DNA of 64,000 bases from Siphonodentalium dalli. Taxonomy: Eukaryota > Mollusca > Scaphopoda > Gadilida > Siphonodentaliidae. Numbering within the stretch: the stretch's first letter is position 1; every line of letters starts with the position of its first letter. The notes under the pieces are model-generated. The model did no database searches, was not told where the DNA came from, and was given only the letters and a program-made list of their open reading frames with translations. Of this stretch, positions 10,499 to 21,255 are shown in pieces. Position numbers and translations under genes: made by a program. The stretch spans positions 4,892,505 to 4,956,504 of the forward strand of contig CP136061.1 in NCBI GenBank assembly GCA_032622095.1, given 5' to 3'.

Positions 10499-11030
10499 TG
10501 TTACGGAAATAGAGACATTAAAGTCTATGCTATATGCAGGTAGCCATTTTACTTCACCGTAACCAAACACATCCATATCACGTCACAGTACCCAATTACG
10601 TCGCAAACGAGTACACACAAATATCCACGACATTTCCAGACCTTATGTGGGTCGTGGATCGTAAGACCCTGAAAGGCTCCCGCCCCTCCCGAATCCAAAA
10701 CAAATTAAATCGAAAGTGTTGGGCCCCACCTATGCAGCCCACCCCTAAATGTCCGCTAATAATGGAATTATCCGTGTTTCAACTTCCCGAGTGACGGGTG
10801 CGACCATTATCATGGCGCATTGTTAGAATGTCACACCTACAGCTCCGATCTCCTTTCAGATACTATCCAATTAATGTCAATTTATGTTGGATATTTAGCT
10901 CAAGTCTATATTTTGGCCCCGTCGAAATACAGATTCATACAAGAAATATTGTTCGTGAATTGGAGCAATTTGATTGGCCGAGGGTGTGAACCGGTTTTTT
11001 AAATATGATATATAAGGTGGTTGTTTAACA
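10499..11030 (-). repeat. Probable 5' LTR of the BEL/Pao element
   Basis: On the minus strand the segment starts TGTTAAACAACC and ends CCGTAACA, a 5-bp TGTTA/TAACA inverted terminus as expected for an LTR of about 530 bp. TTATATATC near its start could serve as a TATA element. The partner LTR is absent, so boundaries rest on the termini and the adjoining primer site only. Confidence 0.55.
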
Positions 11031-11322
11031 ATCCTAAATCAGATGATATGGAAAACGCTCTTTATGTCGGCTCACCAGTATATTGAGTACCAAGTTATGT
11101 GTCCCCATGCATATAATTTGTTATCATGGTGGGAGATATTTCATGTATAGACCTTCCCATAATAATACCACCACAAACAGGTTTAAAGTTACTCAATCCG
11201 AACAGAGAGTCCCCATATCATCAAGATACTACAACAACATTTCTTCAAAATACGCTTCAGTTATCAGAATCGATTAATTGCAACAAAATAATGATAACCA
11301 CTGTCAACTATGGTATCAAATC
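11031..11322. other. Unique intergenic DNA
   Basis: Nothing recognised. The sequence next to the duplicated block (CAAGTGAAGG at about 11320) matches the junction word of the later repeat units. Confidence 0.5.
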
Positions 11323-12958
11323 AAGTGAAGGTTAGTAATATGTCCCAAAATGAAGTCAGTTTATCGTCAGAATTTCAAATGTTATTGTGAAATTACACGG
11401 TATTTGTCAGTTGGTGAGAACAATTGTTCATTTCCATAACATTTTAACAAACTAATAGTCATAAAAACTTTTTAAATATGAGGCCCATGATATACACAGG
11501 GGATGCTAAAAAAAACAACTATAACTCGCATTTTTTTTTAGAAAAGAAGCTATAATGAAAATATGGTGAAGGTTCCGGTTCTCTGCTGAGGGCTCCGCTT
11601 CTTTGCAACTTACTCGCGGTGGCTCCGGTTTTCTACAACTGTGCGGATTAGTTTGTACATGTCCACATCTAACGCCATAATCATGTTGAAACAACTATTG
11701 GGCTAAAACAATATATTGTATTGGGTTCACATTACCTAAATACAGTTATCTGGTCACAATTATAACATCTCTTTCCCACAAAGTTACGACATGCAAGCAA
11801 TTACTAAGCAATTAGCATATTGGTTCTCGATGACATTATTTCTCTTCGCGTACACGTGCATTGAAAGTTTCTGTATTGTTTGATAGGTATAACAAAAGAT
11901 GTTTCAGCCAGCGGAATAATAAATTTAGCATATGTCACTGGGTAATGGTTGTTTTTTTTTTATTTTTTAGTATAAACTGGGGCAGGAATTATGACTATTA
12001 TTGGAACTCTATAACATTTCTGAAAGTAATTTTATTTTATGATACTTGTAAGTGAATTATATGTAATAGTGTGCGATTCTCCTCTTTATGTTTAGGCGCA
12101 GTGAAGGAAATACGTCTACGAACGAGTTTTTATTCTTTCTGTCCCTCGATTTTTGGGGGAGACTATTAAAATAGCCGGTGTCCGTCCGTCCATACATCCA
12201 GTCGTCGGGACGCCCGTGCGTCCGTCCGTGCGGAAAGATTCCGGATGAAAACTTCATTTTTGGGTTAACGGATCGAAACCAAATTTGGTATGCTAGCTTA
12301 TGAGCTCGAAATACAGGTCATGTTAGGTCCGGAGTTATGGCCCGTTTTTTCGATTTAGAATTTTTTGAGTCGTTTTGAGATTTCCGGGTGATAATTTTAG
12401 ATTGTGTGATCGGATCTGAACCAAATTTGGAATGCGAGTTTATGAGCTCCAAATACAGGTAAATTTCGGGTTCGGTCCGCCCAATTATGCCGGAGTTATG
12501 GACCTTGTCGTCTTAAAATTTGCCGATTATTTTGGTTTCCGGGTGATAACTTTACTTTTAGTTACCTGGTTGATTTTAAATTCAACATGAAGAACATGCC
12601 AAGTTTGACATTGGTCACGGTGAATTTCGACAGAATTAATAAAATCAACCATTACTATAAGTTACTAAAAATCCACCTTTCGGGGACACGTGGTCATTGT
12701 TATTGTTGTTGTTGATGTTGTTGTTGGTCCTGTTGTTGTTGGAAGTGTGTCTGCAAAGATACAATACACCTTTAAGCGTTTCTTGATTGTTGAATTTCCA
12801 TTGCTGAATATCTATTCTTCAGAAATGGCGATGCTATTATTGTCAAGCAATGATTGGAAATGGAAACGAGACGCTGCAGTATGCAATCATTACACACACC
12901 AATGACCTCGAGATCGTCTTGCTGTGCGGCGTATCGAGTGATGATATTCGCAACACAC
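11323..12958. repeat. Block P, copy 1 of the large tandem duplication
   Basis: Collinear with 21460-23007 and 32210-33866 over about 1.6 kb: AAGTGAAGGTTA start, ACACGGTATTTGTCAGTTGG, GGTTCCGGTTCTCTG, GTACACGT, TTTTGGGGGAGACTATTAAA, then a pair of related segments with AACCAAATTTGG, ATGAGCTC and GGAGTTATGG, and a TTG-rich tract near 12695-12745. It lacks the J segment found before P in the other two copies, so the array starts here. Confidence 0.92.
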
Positions 12959-13208
12959 AGTACATGACGAAGCATTTCGGGATTATTCCAAAAACACTAC
13001 CCTGTGATTTGGCAACACTCCACTTAAACGAGGGTGATTGCGTTTTGACTTTTCCGGATGAAACATAAACTGACATACCCGAAAGACTTCTGAAGAAAGT
13101 GACGAGAGATGTGAGTTCACACAAAGAGCTGTTTCAAGAAGAATCGGACATTGACATAACAGAATCTGACCCTACTCGTGGTATAGACGAATTGTCACAT
13201 TTGTTGCC

Positions 13209-13209
<1 letters not shown>
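12823..13209 (+). pseudogene. Coding remnant in block P, family not recognised
   Basis: After a TTCTTCAG acceptor-like site the plus strand reads (N)GDAIIVKQ, is then interrupted by a TGA and a small frame change, and continues as a long coding-like frame (12850-13068: LEIVLLCGVSSDDIRN, LHLNEGDCVLTFPDE). One TAA (13066-13068) is followed by more of the same frame (PERLLKKVTRDV, an acidic stretch, ELSHLLPD) up to an AT microsatellite. The third copy of P (33736-33866) keeps the first part open without the first stop, which supports real coding ancestry. No domain is recognised. Confidence 0.5.

Positions 13210-13240
<31 letters not shown>
13209..13240. repeat. (AT)n microsatellite
   Basis: About 15 AT dinucleotides. 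A GA-rich tract lies at about 13437-13466. The rest of 13241-13758 shows no gene. Confidence 0.95.
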
Positions 13241-13242
<2 letters not shown>

Positions 13243-13758
13243 TATTTTCTCACTGTGCATGACCGACTGGAGGAGTGGCAATGTTTGACGAGAGAGTTAG
13301 CAACCAGATGTTTGACTTGAAATAACATTGCCTTTCAATTGTTATCGATGTCCGTAAAATATGGACATTCGGTTCTATCTAGCGATGACATAAAAATGTG
13401 GTCATTAACATTAGGGACCGTTATAGGACGCTATACATAGAGAGAGGGGGGAGGGAGAGAGAAAGACACTTGGTGTAAATTTTGTAATTGCAATTAAGTC
13501 TTCTTTGAACCAACTGTATTATATGGGACGCGCCAATCGATCTGAATACCCATGTCAATGCATATGGCCGCCGCTCATCATGTGTCATGTTTGTGACTAA
13601 TTATGTAGCCATATTGGTACGTATAAATCAAGCGGATGGCATGTACTACTTTATCTAAGGCAGAGAATCGAGCTATTCGCAGAGAACCGAGCGCTCGGTT
13701 GAAAATCGGAGTCCTCGGCAGATAATCGGAATCGGAAAATAGAAACTCAATTTCCGTG

Positions 13759-14724
13759 CATTTCGGGATTAGTTTTTAACTTTTTATTTTAAAAACAATG
13801 ATAATTTCACGATAGCGCTATGAAACCCATGAAAAACTGTTCTAATGTTGTTGTTTTTTACGTTTTACGCCGCGATTATTCGATCGAGAATAGGAATCGT
13901 CGCTCAAAAATGCTCACGCAACTCGGTAGAGAACCGCATCACCAGGAGAAGTTCCCCCACAGTGACTTGATTATTCACGAAATGTGGCCATATTGCCACT
14001 TGTTTGTAGAGTTATCCATCTTCGTCCGCAATTTTGACCGAGGTCGTCTTTTTAACAAATAAATGAACATCTCGAGAAATAACAGACTTCACAATCGATA
14101 TCTGATCACTCGGAGCTTTGATGGGTGGGTTCCTCGACTCGAATAAAATATGTTTTACCCCAGAAGCCGAAGAAATAGTAATGTGGGAGCGTGAATTCGG
14201 AAAATGCATCTTTAATTGTTTTAGTGGTTGACAAATCCCATTATTAAAGTGACATTGATATGTGGAACTATTTATACATGTCACATATACTGTACATTTA
14301 AGTGTGTGTATTTGGGTTATCGTACGAGCTTGATAACACAGGAGGCCTATGGATTCTTTCAATATCAAATGTATTTTATCGATCGCGATGTTTGTCAGTA
14401 AAAATCCCGACGGTATCGATGTCCGCACATATAATAGTTAAAATATGTTAGTTCACTCAGCTGATGTTGTATATGTCCGTTATATTTAAAAAAATTGAAT
14501 TAAAATACATGGTGTTTTCTAGGATGTTACTAGCTCTAAATACGTCATAATAACATACGTACCACTATATTACTAATATGACTAATCATATAGATGAAAC
14601 TTGGAATAGAGAGCCCAAGATTATTGCAACGGCATAGCCACTCCAATGTACATCTTCTAATATGAATCATACGTGACACGTAGTGGAGCAACCACACATG
14701 CTGTATCCCGAATTTGCTTTTCAT
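13759..14724. repeat. Block Q, copy 1
   Basis: Collinear with 27597-28578 from GCATTTCGGGATTAGTTTTT onward, including CCCATGAAAAACTGTTCTAA, GAGCGTGAATTCGG and CCACTATATTACTAATATGA. It ends at the first satellite unit. A minus-strand frame of 138 codons (14012-14428) is cut by a stop after about 66 codons in the second copy, so it is not called as a gene. Parts of the right end recur without satellite at 37012-37240 and 38125-38200. Confidence 0.92.
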
Positions 14725-17700
14725 CACCAACGCAGGTCCCGTCATAATTAATGCTGCACCAGCACAGCTGCCGTCATGAAATTGTTAATGCTGCACCAAT
14801 GCAGCTCCCGTCATAAAAGGGGTAATGCTGCACTAGCACAGCTCCCGTCATGAAAGGGTTAATGCTGCACCAGCACAGATCCCGTCATGAAAGGGTTATT
14901 GCTGCACCAGCACAGATCCCGTCATGAAAGGGTTAATGTTGCACCAGCACAGCTCCCGTCATGAAATGGTTAATACTGCACCGATGCAGCTCCCGTCATA
15001 AAAGGGTTAATGATGCACCAGCACAGCTCCCGTCAGAAAAGGGTTAATGCTGCACCAGCATAGCTCCCGTCATGAAAGGGTTAATGCTGCACGAGCACAG
15101 CTCCAGTCATGAAAGGGTTAATGCTGCACAAACGTAGTTCCCGTCGTGAAATAATTAATGCTGCACCAGCACGTTCCCGTCATGAAAGAGTTAATGCTGC
15201 ACTAACGCAGCTCCCACCATGGAACGGTTAATGCTGAACCAGCACAGCTACACGTCATGAAAGGGTTAATGCTGCAACAGCACAGATCCCATCATAAAAT
15301 AATTAATGCTGCACCAAAGGAGCTCCCGTCGTCAAATAATTAATGCTGCACCAGCGCAGCTCCCGTCATGAAAGGGTTAATGCTGCACCAGCACAGCTCC
15401 CGTTATAAAATAAGTAATGCTGCACCATCGCAACTCCCACCATAAAAAAATTAATGTTGCACCAGCACAGCTCCCATCATAAAATAATTAATGCGGCACC
15501 AGCACAGTTCATTTCAAGAAAGTGTTAATGCTGCACCAACGCAGTTCCCGTCAAAAAAGCGTTAATGCTGCACCAGCACAGCTCCCGTTATTAAAGGGTT
15601 AATGCTGCACCAGCGCAGCTCCCGTCATGAAAGGGTTAATGCTGCACCAACGCAGCTCCCGTTTTGAAAGGGTTAATGCTTCACCACCGCAACTCACATC
15701 ATGAAATGGTTAATGTTGCACCAACGCAGCTCCCATCATAAAATAATTAATGATGCACCAACGCAGCTCCCGTCATGAAATGGTTAATGCTGCACTAGCG
15801 CAGCTCCCGTCATGAAATAGTCAATGCTGCACCAACGCAGCTCCCGTCGTGAAAGAGTTAATACTGCCCCCACGCATCTCCCATCATAAAAGAATAAATG
15901 CTGCACCAGCATAGCTCCCATCATAAAATAATGCTGCACCAGCACAGTTCCTTTCATGAAAGGGTTAATGTTGCACAAACGCAGTTCATGTCATAAAAAT
16001 GTTAATGCTGCCCCAACGCAGCTCCCGCCATGAAAGAATTAATGCTGCACCAGCACAGCTCCGGTCATAAAATGGTTAACGTTGCACCAACGCAGCTCCC
16101 GTTATGAAAGGGTTAATGCTGCACCAACGCAGCTCCCATCATCAAGTAATTATTGCTGCACCAACGCAGCTCCCGTCATTAAATAATTAATGCTGCACCA
16201 GCTCAGCTCCCGTCATGAAATGGTTAATGCTGCACCAGCGCAGCTCCCGTCATGAAAGGGTTAATGCTGCAACAACGCAGCTCCCGTCATGAAAGAATTA
16301 ATGCCGCACTAGCACAGCTCCCGTAATGAAAGGGCTAATACTGCACCAACGCAGCTCCCATCAAAAAAGAGTAAAAGCTGCACCAGCACAGATCCCATCA
16401 TAAAAGAATTAATGCTGCACCAGCACAGTTCCTTTCGTGAAAGGGTTAGTACTGCACTAACGCAGTTTTCGTCATAAAAGAATTAATGCTGCACCAGCAC
16501 AGTTCCTTTCGTGAAAGGGTTGATGATGCACAAACACAATTCCCGTCATAAAAAGGTTAATGCTGCACCAGCGCAGCTCCCGTCATGAAAGGGTTAATGC
16601 TGCACCAACGCAGCTTCCGTCATGAAAGGGTTAATGCTGCACCAACGCAGCTCCCGTCGTGCAAGGGTTAATGCTGCACCAACGCAGCTCCCGTCATGAA
16701 AGGGTTAATGCTGCACCAACGCAGCTCCCGTCATGAAATGGTTAATGCTGCACCAGCGCAGCTCCCGTCATGAAATAATTAATGCTGCACCAACGCAGCT
16801 CCCGTCATGAAAGAGTTAATACTGGCACCACGCAACTCCCATCATAAAAGAATAAATGCTGCACCAGCATAGCTCCCATCATAAAATAATGCTGCACCAG
16901 CACAGTTCCTTTCATGAAAGGGCTAATACTGCACAAACGCAGTTCCCGTCATAAAAAGGTTAATGCTGCCCCAACGCAGATCCCGCCATGAAATAATTAA
17001 TTCTGCCTCAACGCAGTTCCCGTCATGAAATAATTAATGCTGCACCAGCACAGCTCCGGTCATGAAAGGGTTAATGCTGCACCAACGCAACTCCCATCAT
17101 AAAAGAATAAAAGCTGAACCAGCACAGCTCCCATCATAAAATAATTAATGCTGCACCAGCACAGTTCCTTTCGTGAAAGGGTTAATACTGCACTAACGTA
17201 GTTTTCGTCATAAAATAATTAATGCTGCACCAGCACCTTTCGTGAAAGGGTTGATGATGCACAACCACAATTTCCGTCATAAAAAGGTTAATGCTGCACC
17301 AGCACAGCTCGTCATTAAATACGTAATGATGCGCCAACGCAGCTTCCGTCATGAAATAATTAATGCTGCACCAGCACAGCTCCCGTCATGAAAGGGTTAA
17401 TGCTGCACCAACGCAACTCCCATCATAAAAGAATAAAAGCTGCACCAGCACAGCTCCCATCATAAAATAATTAATGCTGCACCAGCACAGTTCCTTTCGT
17501 GAAAGGGTTAATACTGCACTAACGTAGTTTTCGTCCTAAAATAATTAATGCTGCACCAGCACCTTTCGTGAAAGGGTTGATGATGCACAACCACAATTTC
17601 CGTCATAAAAAGGTTAATGCTGCACCCAGCACTGCTCTCGTCATGAAATAATTAATGCTGCCCCAACGCAGCTCCCGTCATGAAATAATTAATGCTGCAC

Positions 17701-18790
17701 CAGCACAGCTCCCGTCGTAAAAGGTTTATCGCTACACCAACGCAGCTCCCGTCATGAAAGGGTTAATGCTGCACCAACCCAACTCCCATCATCAAGTAAT
17801 TAATGCTGCACCAACGCAGCTCCCATCATCAAATAATTAATGCTGCACCAAAGCAGCTCCCGTCATGAAATAATTAATGCTGCACCAGCGCCTCTCCCGT
17901 CATGAAATAGTTAATGCTGCACCAACGCAGCCCCCATCAACAAATAATTAATGCTGCACAAACGCAGCTCCCGTCATAAAATAATTAATGCTGCACTAGG
18001 CCACCAGCGCAGCTCCAATCATGGATGGGTTAATGCTGCACCAACGCAGCTTCCATCAAGAAAGGGTTAACGTTGCACCAACGCAGCTCCCATCATCAAA
18101 TGATTAATGCACCAACGCAGCTCCCGTCATGAAATAATTAATGCTGCAACAGCGCAGCTCCCGTCATGAAAGAGTTAATGATGCACCAGCGCAGCTCCCA
18201 TCATGAATGGGTTAATACTGCACCAACGCAGCTCCCGTCATAAAAAAGGTTAATGCTGCACCAGCACAGCTCCCATCATAAAAAAATGAATGCTGCACCA
18301 ACACAGCTCCCATCATAACAAAATTAATGCTGCACCAGCACAGTTCCTTTCACGAAAGGGTTAATGCTGCACTAACGCAGCTCCCGTCGTGAAAGGGTTA
18401 ATGCTGCACCAACGCAGATCCCATCATAAAATAATTAATGTTGCACCAACGCAGCTGCCGTCCTTAAATAATTAATGATGCACCAGCGCAGCTCCCGTTA
18501 AGAAAGGGGTAATGCTGCACCAGCGCAGCCCCCATCATGAATGTGTTAATGCTGAACCAACGCAGCTCCCAACATCAAAAATGTTAATGCTGCACCAGCA
18601 CAGCTCCGATCATAAAAGAATTAATGTTGCACCAGTACAGTTCCTTTCATGAAAGGGTTAATGCTGCACCAACGCAGCTCTCGTCGAGAAATGGTTAATG
18701 CTGCACAAGCACAGCTTCCGTAATAAAAACATTAATGCTGCACTAGCGCATATCCCATCGTGAAAGGGTTAATGCAGCACCTACGCAGCC
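14725..18790. repeat. 37-bp satellite array 1, about 110 copies
   Basis: Head-to-tail units of about 37 bp with consensus TTAATGCTGCACCA followed by R-CRCAGCTCCCGTCATGAAAGG. Common variants are AAATAATTAATG, CCATCATAAAA and CAGTTCCTTTC. Units differ from each other, and there are sporadic indels. A larger block of about 325 bp is repeated nearly exactly (17041 onward and 17367 onward), showing local block duplication. On the minus strand most units read FMTGAALVQH then a stop, so long frames here are artefacts. Flanks Q and R match those of array 2. Confidence 0.97.
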
Positions 18791-18803
18791 AACATGACGT
18801 AAA

Positions 18804-18811
18804 TGACGTCA
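18804..18811. promoter_or_regulatory. CRE-like palindrome TGACGTCA next to the satellite
   Basis: TGACGTCA, the CREB/ATF binding palindrome, preceded by a half site (TGACGTAA). The second R block has TGACGCCA here, so it is not conserved. Binding is an inference. Confidence 0.35.
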
Positions 18812-18960
18812 TGAGCCGTGGCATTTCATCTCGTTGTTCCACTTTCAATTCCGCAATTTTAAACAGTTGCTAATCGGAAGTCACGTGTCAATTTCGCTAA
18901 ATAGCATACACTCTTTCCTGAATTTCCTCTCAGCATATAGAAAATATAACAAAAATTATA

Positions 18961-18968
18961 TGACGTCA
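18961..18968. promoter_or_regulatory. Second CRE-like palindrome TGACGTCA
   Basis: Perfect TGACGTCA, about 20 bp before GTATAAAC. It is retained in the second R block (about 31907-31914). Together with the TATA-like word it could form a small promoter. Confidence 0.38.
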
Positions 18969-18987
18969 TTCACCTGCCTAGGGTATA

Positions 18988-19021
18988 AACAACCACGCTC
19001 GCCTGTGGCGAGCTGGTTGTT
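18988..19021. repeat. Short hairpin in block R
   Basis: CAACCACGCTCGCC pairs with GGCGAGCTGGTTG with a very short loop. The same hairpin is present in the second R block near 31936-31974, with a few changes. Confidence 0.75.
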
Positions 19022-19082
19022 GCTATAAGACCCCATACACCAACGACGGTATTGTCTGTGTTGTTATCAATTCAGTTAATAT

Positions 19083-19234
19083 ACAGTTATCGCCCGCGAT
19101 TGAGTGAGACACGGGGATTTGTCGTCCGCTCGAGACCTGGAATGTCACACGAGGGCCGCAGGCCCGAAGGTGACATTCCAGGTCGAGAGCGGCGACAAAT
19201 CCCCGTGTCTCACGAAAACAAGGGTGATAACTGT
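19083..19234. repeat. 152-bp hairpin A
   Basis: Arms pair ACAGTTATCGCCC with GGGTGATAACTGT, then after an unpaired 8-nt block GTGAGACACGGGGATTTGTCG with its complement, then CGCTCGAGACCTGGAATGTCAC, closing on a GC-rich tip (GGGCCGCAGGCCC). Confidence 0.92.
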
Positions 19235-20104
19235 TTTGTTAACTGACAAAGGAGTACACACGAACCTCCTTAATAGCAGGCATAAATGCGCGCATAAATT
19301 CTTTAATCCAGATCGAAAAGTAAATTTTATGTTGGAATCATCGCTATTTAGAACATAAAACATTCATAATCTGGATCAATTAACAGACCCGTCATTTGCG
19401 CAACTATTCTCCGGTCATTTTGCTGGTTGCATGGTGGAAATCGGTTCACGGAAAGAGGAGTAAAGCAATTTCGAAGTTGAGTAGCCATGCAGCGAAATGT
19501 TCGGTTTCGTTTCAAATGAGCGTGAAGACGCCGACAGACGTGTTAATTTCCAGAATGCTAAAATGTGTAAATAACACGTTGTAGTAGTGCAAAAAGAAAT
19601 CGACATACGTCACAGATCGTTACGCAACATACGGGTATTCTCTGAAGTCTGAGGAATGTATTGAAGAAAAGAAATAGTCAATTGATAAACAGCAAAGAGT
19701 GGCTATTTGATCTAGTACATAAACGTAGTTGTAACGTACGTACATCGTATGTGCAATTGTCTGCAGCACATACCAACTGCATAATAAGGTTGATCTATTT
19801 GTCCCATGGTCTTTATTATTTATATAAAAAGGTCCAATAGGAACATTACCATTGCAAATAAAAAAACACACAATTATGCAAATTAGCAAACACCACAGTT
19901 CGTGGTTGTTATGAAACAGTGGGGTTTATAAAAACAGTGTTTTTCGAAATTATTAGAGAGCTGTCAGAGAATCTCTGCGCGTTGAGTTCTTCGTAGTTAT
20001 GTGTTTACTGGTAACAACTGAGCGGTCAATAACTGAGACATTGTTACCCTCCTCCCTATTTTCCACCCTTCTGATTGGCCCATGTCCTGTCACGTGCGGG
20101 GCGA

Positions 20105-20160
20105 CAAATCACACTGTCGCCCGCTGAGCCGGGAGACATTGTTTTTGTCGCCCGCTTGAT
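20105..20160. repeat. Partial relative of the hairpin family
   Basis: CTGTCGCCCGCTGAGCCGGG, then AGACATTG and TTTGTCGCCCGCTT, match the outer arm, 8-nt block and second arm of the hairpins, but without the mirrored half. Confidence 0.6.
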
Positions 20161-20998
20161 GTTATATTGCATGAATATCTCCAAACACACACTGCAGTAA
20201 CTCATCTATTTTACATCACTGCGACGTGCTAAAATCATAGTTCTTATATACCCCACGGATTCGCAAAACACACCAGTTGTGGTGTTTGCTAATTTGCATA
20301 TATTTAGTGAACCCTAATATTCGAACTTTTAAGTTGATACTTTTATCGGACAAGCGTTATTATGTACTTTTTATATCGAAACATCTCGGTGATTCAATAT
20401 GATCATGTCGACATTATGGTGCAAGATTGAAAGAGTGGGTCCCTTGAGGTTGGTTGGTTATAAATGTTTGCTGGTAGACAACGTAATGCATACATTTGTC
20501 GCGAATGAATGGTACTGTAAGCTTATCCATGATATCAGACCGCTCCGCGATGTCTGCAATGTGATCATAGAAGTATTGTGTGTGAGGATCGCCACGTACT
20601 TGAGAGCACTGACACATATGAATGTAAATTAATGAAATTGACAACTTCCCAATAGCTTTCGGGGAAGACCGTTATGAAATGAACATCGCGAGTAAATTCC
20701 GCGCACAAGACGACATTGAATATGCCACATTTCAGAAGGCGATAACATACATAATTATATGGCTTATTGGTTTACATTGCATGGACCGATATTGACGATT
20801 TAACCACCAAAATGATCGTAAATAAACGCTGATTATCAAACGCTTGAATATCTTTATGGAACAGAAATCCTATAGGACATTAAGTAGTTACTGAAAATAT
20901 ACATAATCGGGAAAGAAATTTAAGCACTCGTGACTCAGTGCAACATCGTGCGTGTGGATGACAAGGATTTTTTTTCTGTGGTATAATCGGATAACAAA

Positions 20999-21149
20999 AC
21001 AGTTGTTGCCCTTCTTCTCGGGAGACATTGAGATTTGTCACCCGCTCGAGAACGGAATGTCTCCCTCGGAGCTGCGCTCCTCGGGAGACATTCCGTTCTC
21101 GAGCTGGTGACAAATCTCAATGTCTCCCTCGATAGCGGGCGACAACTGT
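20999..21149. repeat. 151-bp hairpin B
   Basis: Arms pair ACAGTTGTTGCCC with GGGCGACAACTGT, then across an unpaired 8-nt block GGGAGACATTGAGATTTGTC with its complement, then CGCTCGAGAACGGAATGTCT, closing on GGAGCTGCGCTCC. The architecture and outer arm equal hairpin A, but the middle sequence differs in step on both arms. A perfect palindrome TTACCCTCGAGGGTAA follows at about 21155-21170. Confidence 0.92.
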
Positions 21150-21255
21150 ATAATGTTACCCTCGAGGGTAATATGGTGATTTACGGCCCGCCATGTGACG
21201 CACTCTCAGCCATCAGAAGAGAGGAAAATGGGATGAAATGGGATGAAGGATAACA

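Larger units (their letters stand above)
8373..11030 (-). mobile_element. Truncated BEL/Pao LTR retrotransposon
   Basis: Reading on the minus strand, the order is LTR (11030 to 10499), primer-binding-like site, gag with zinc knuckles and then a DUF1758-type aspartic protease, as in BEL/Pao elements. The element stops inside or just after the protease. No reverse transcriptase, RNase H, integrase or second LTR is visible downstream. Two in-frame stops and one frameshift interrupt the coding region, so it is a dead fragment. Confidence 0.85.
18791..19079. repeat. Block R, copy 1
   Basis: Collinear with 31738-32025: CATGACGTAAATGACG, AATTCCGCAATTTTAAACAG, CACGTGTCAATTTCGC, a small hairpin and the end TTGTTATCAATTCAGTTAA. 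Contains two CRE-type palindromes and TATAAA-like words. Confidence 0.92.
19080..21255. mobile_element. 2.2-kb insertion present only in repeat unit 1
   Basis: In the second unit, CAATTCAGTTAA continues directly into ATGTAATTATCGC (32026). In the first unit the same two sequences are separated by 2.18 kb, so the second unit is an empty-site reference. The insert has a 152-bp hairpin starting 3 bp from its left end and a related 151-bp hairpin ending about 106 bp from its right end. No coding region is recognised inside. AT-rich DNA carries short plus-strand frames (such as 20399-20632) without known domains. Confidence 0.8.

Noticed and set aside
14012..14428. 138-codon minus-strand frame in block Q.
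   Set aside because: The second copy of Q stops the frame after about half its length, and there is no recognised domain.
15784..15978. Open frame with repeated TGAALVQH-like peptide.
   Set aside because: Produced by the satellite; the 37-bp period shifts frame and most units contain a stop.
14725..18790. The regularly spaced 37-bp repeat could suggest a CRISPR array.
   Set aside because: There are no unique spacers; units abut head to tail, and the surrounding DNA is intron-containing animal DNA without cas genes.
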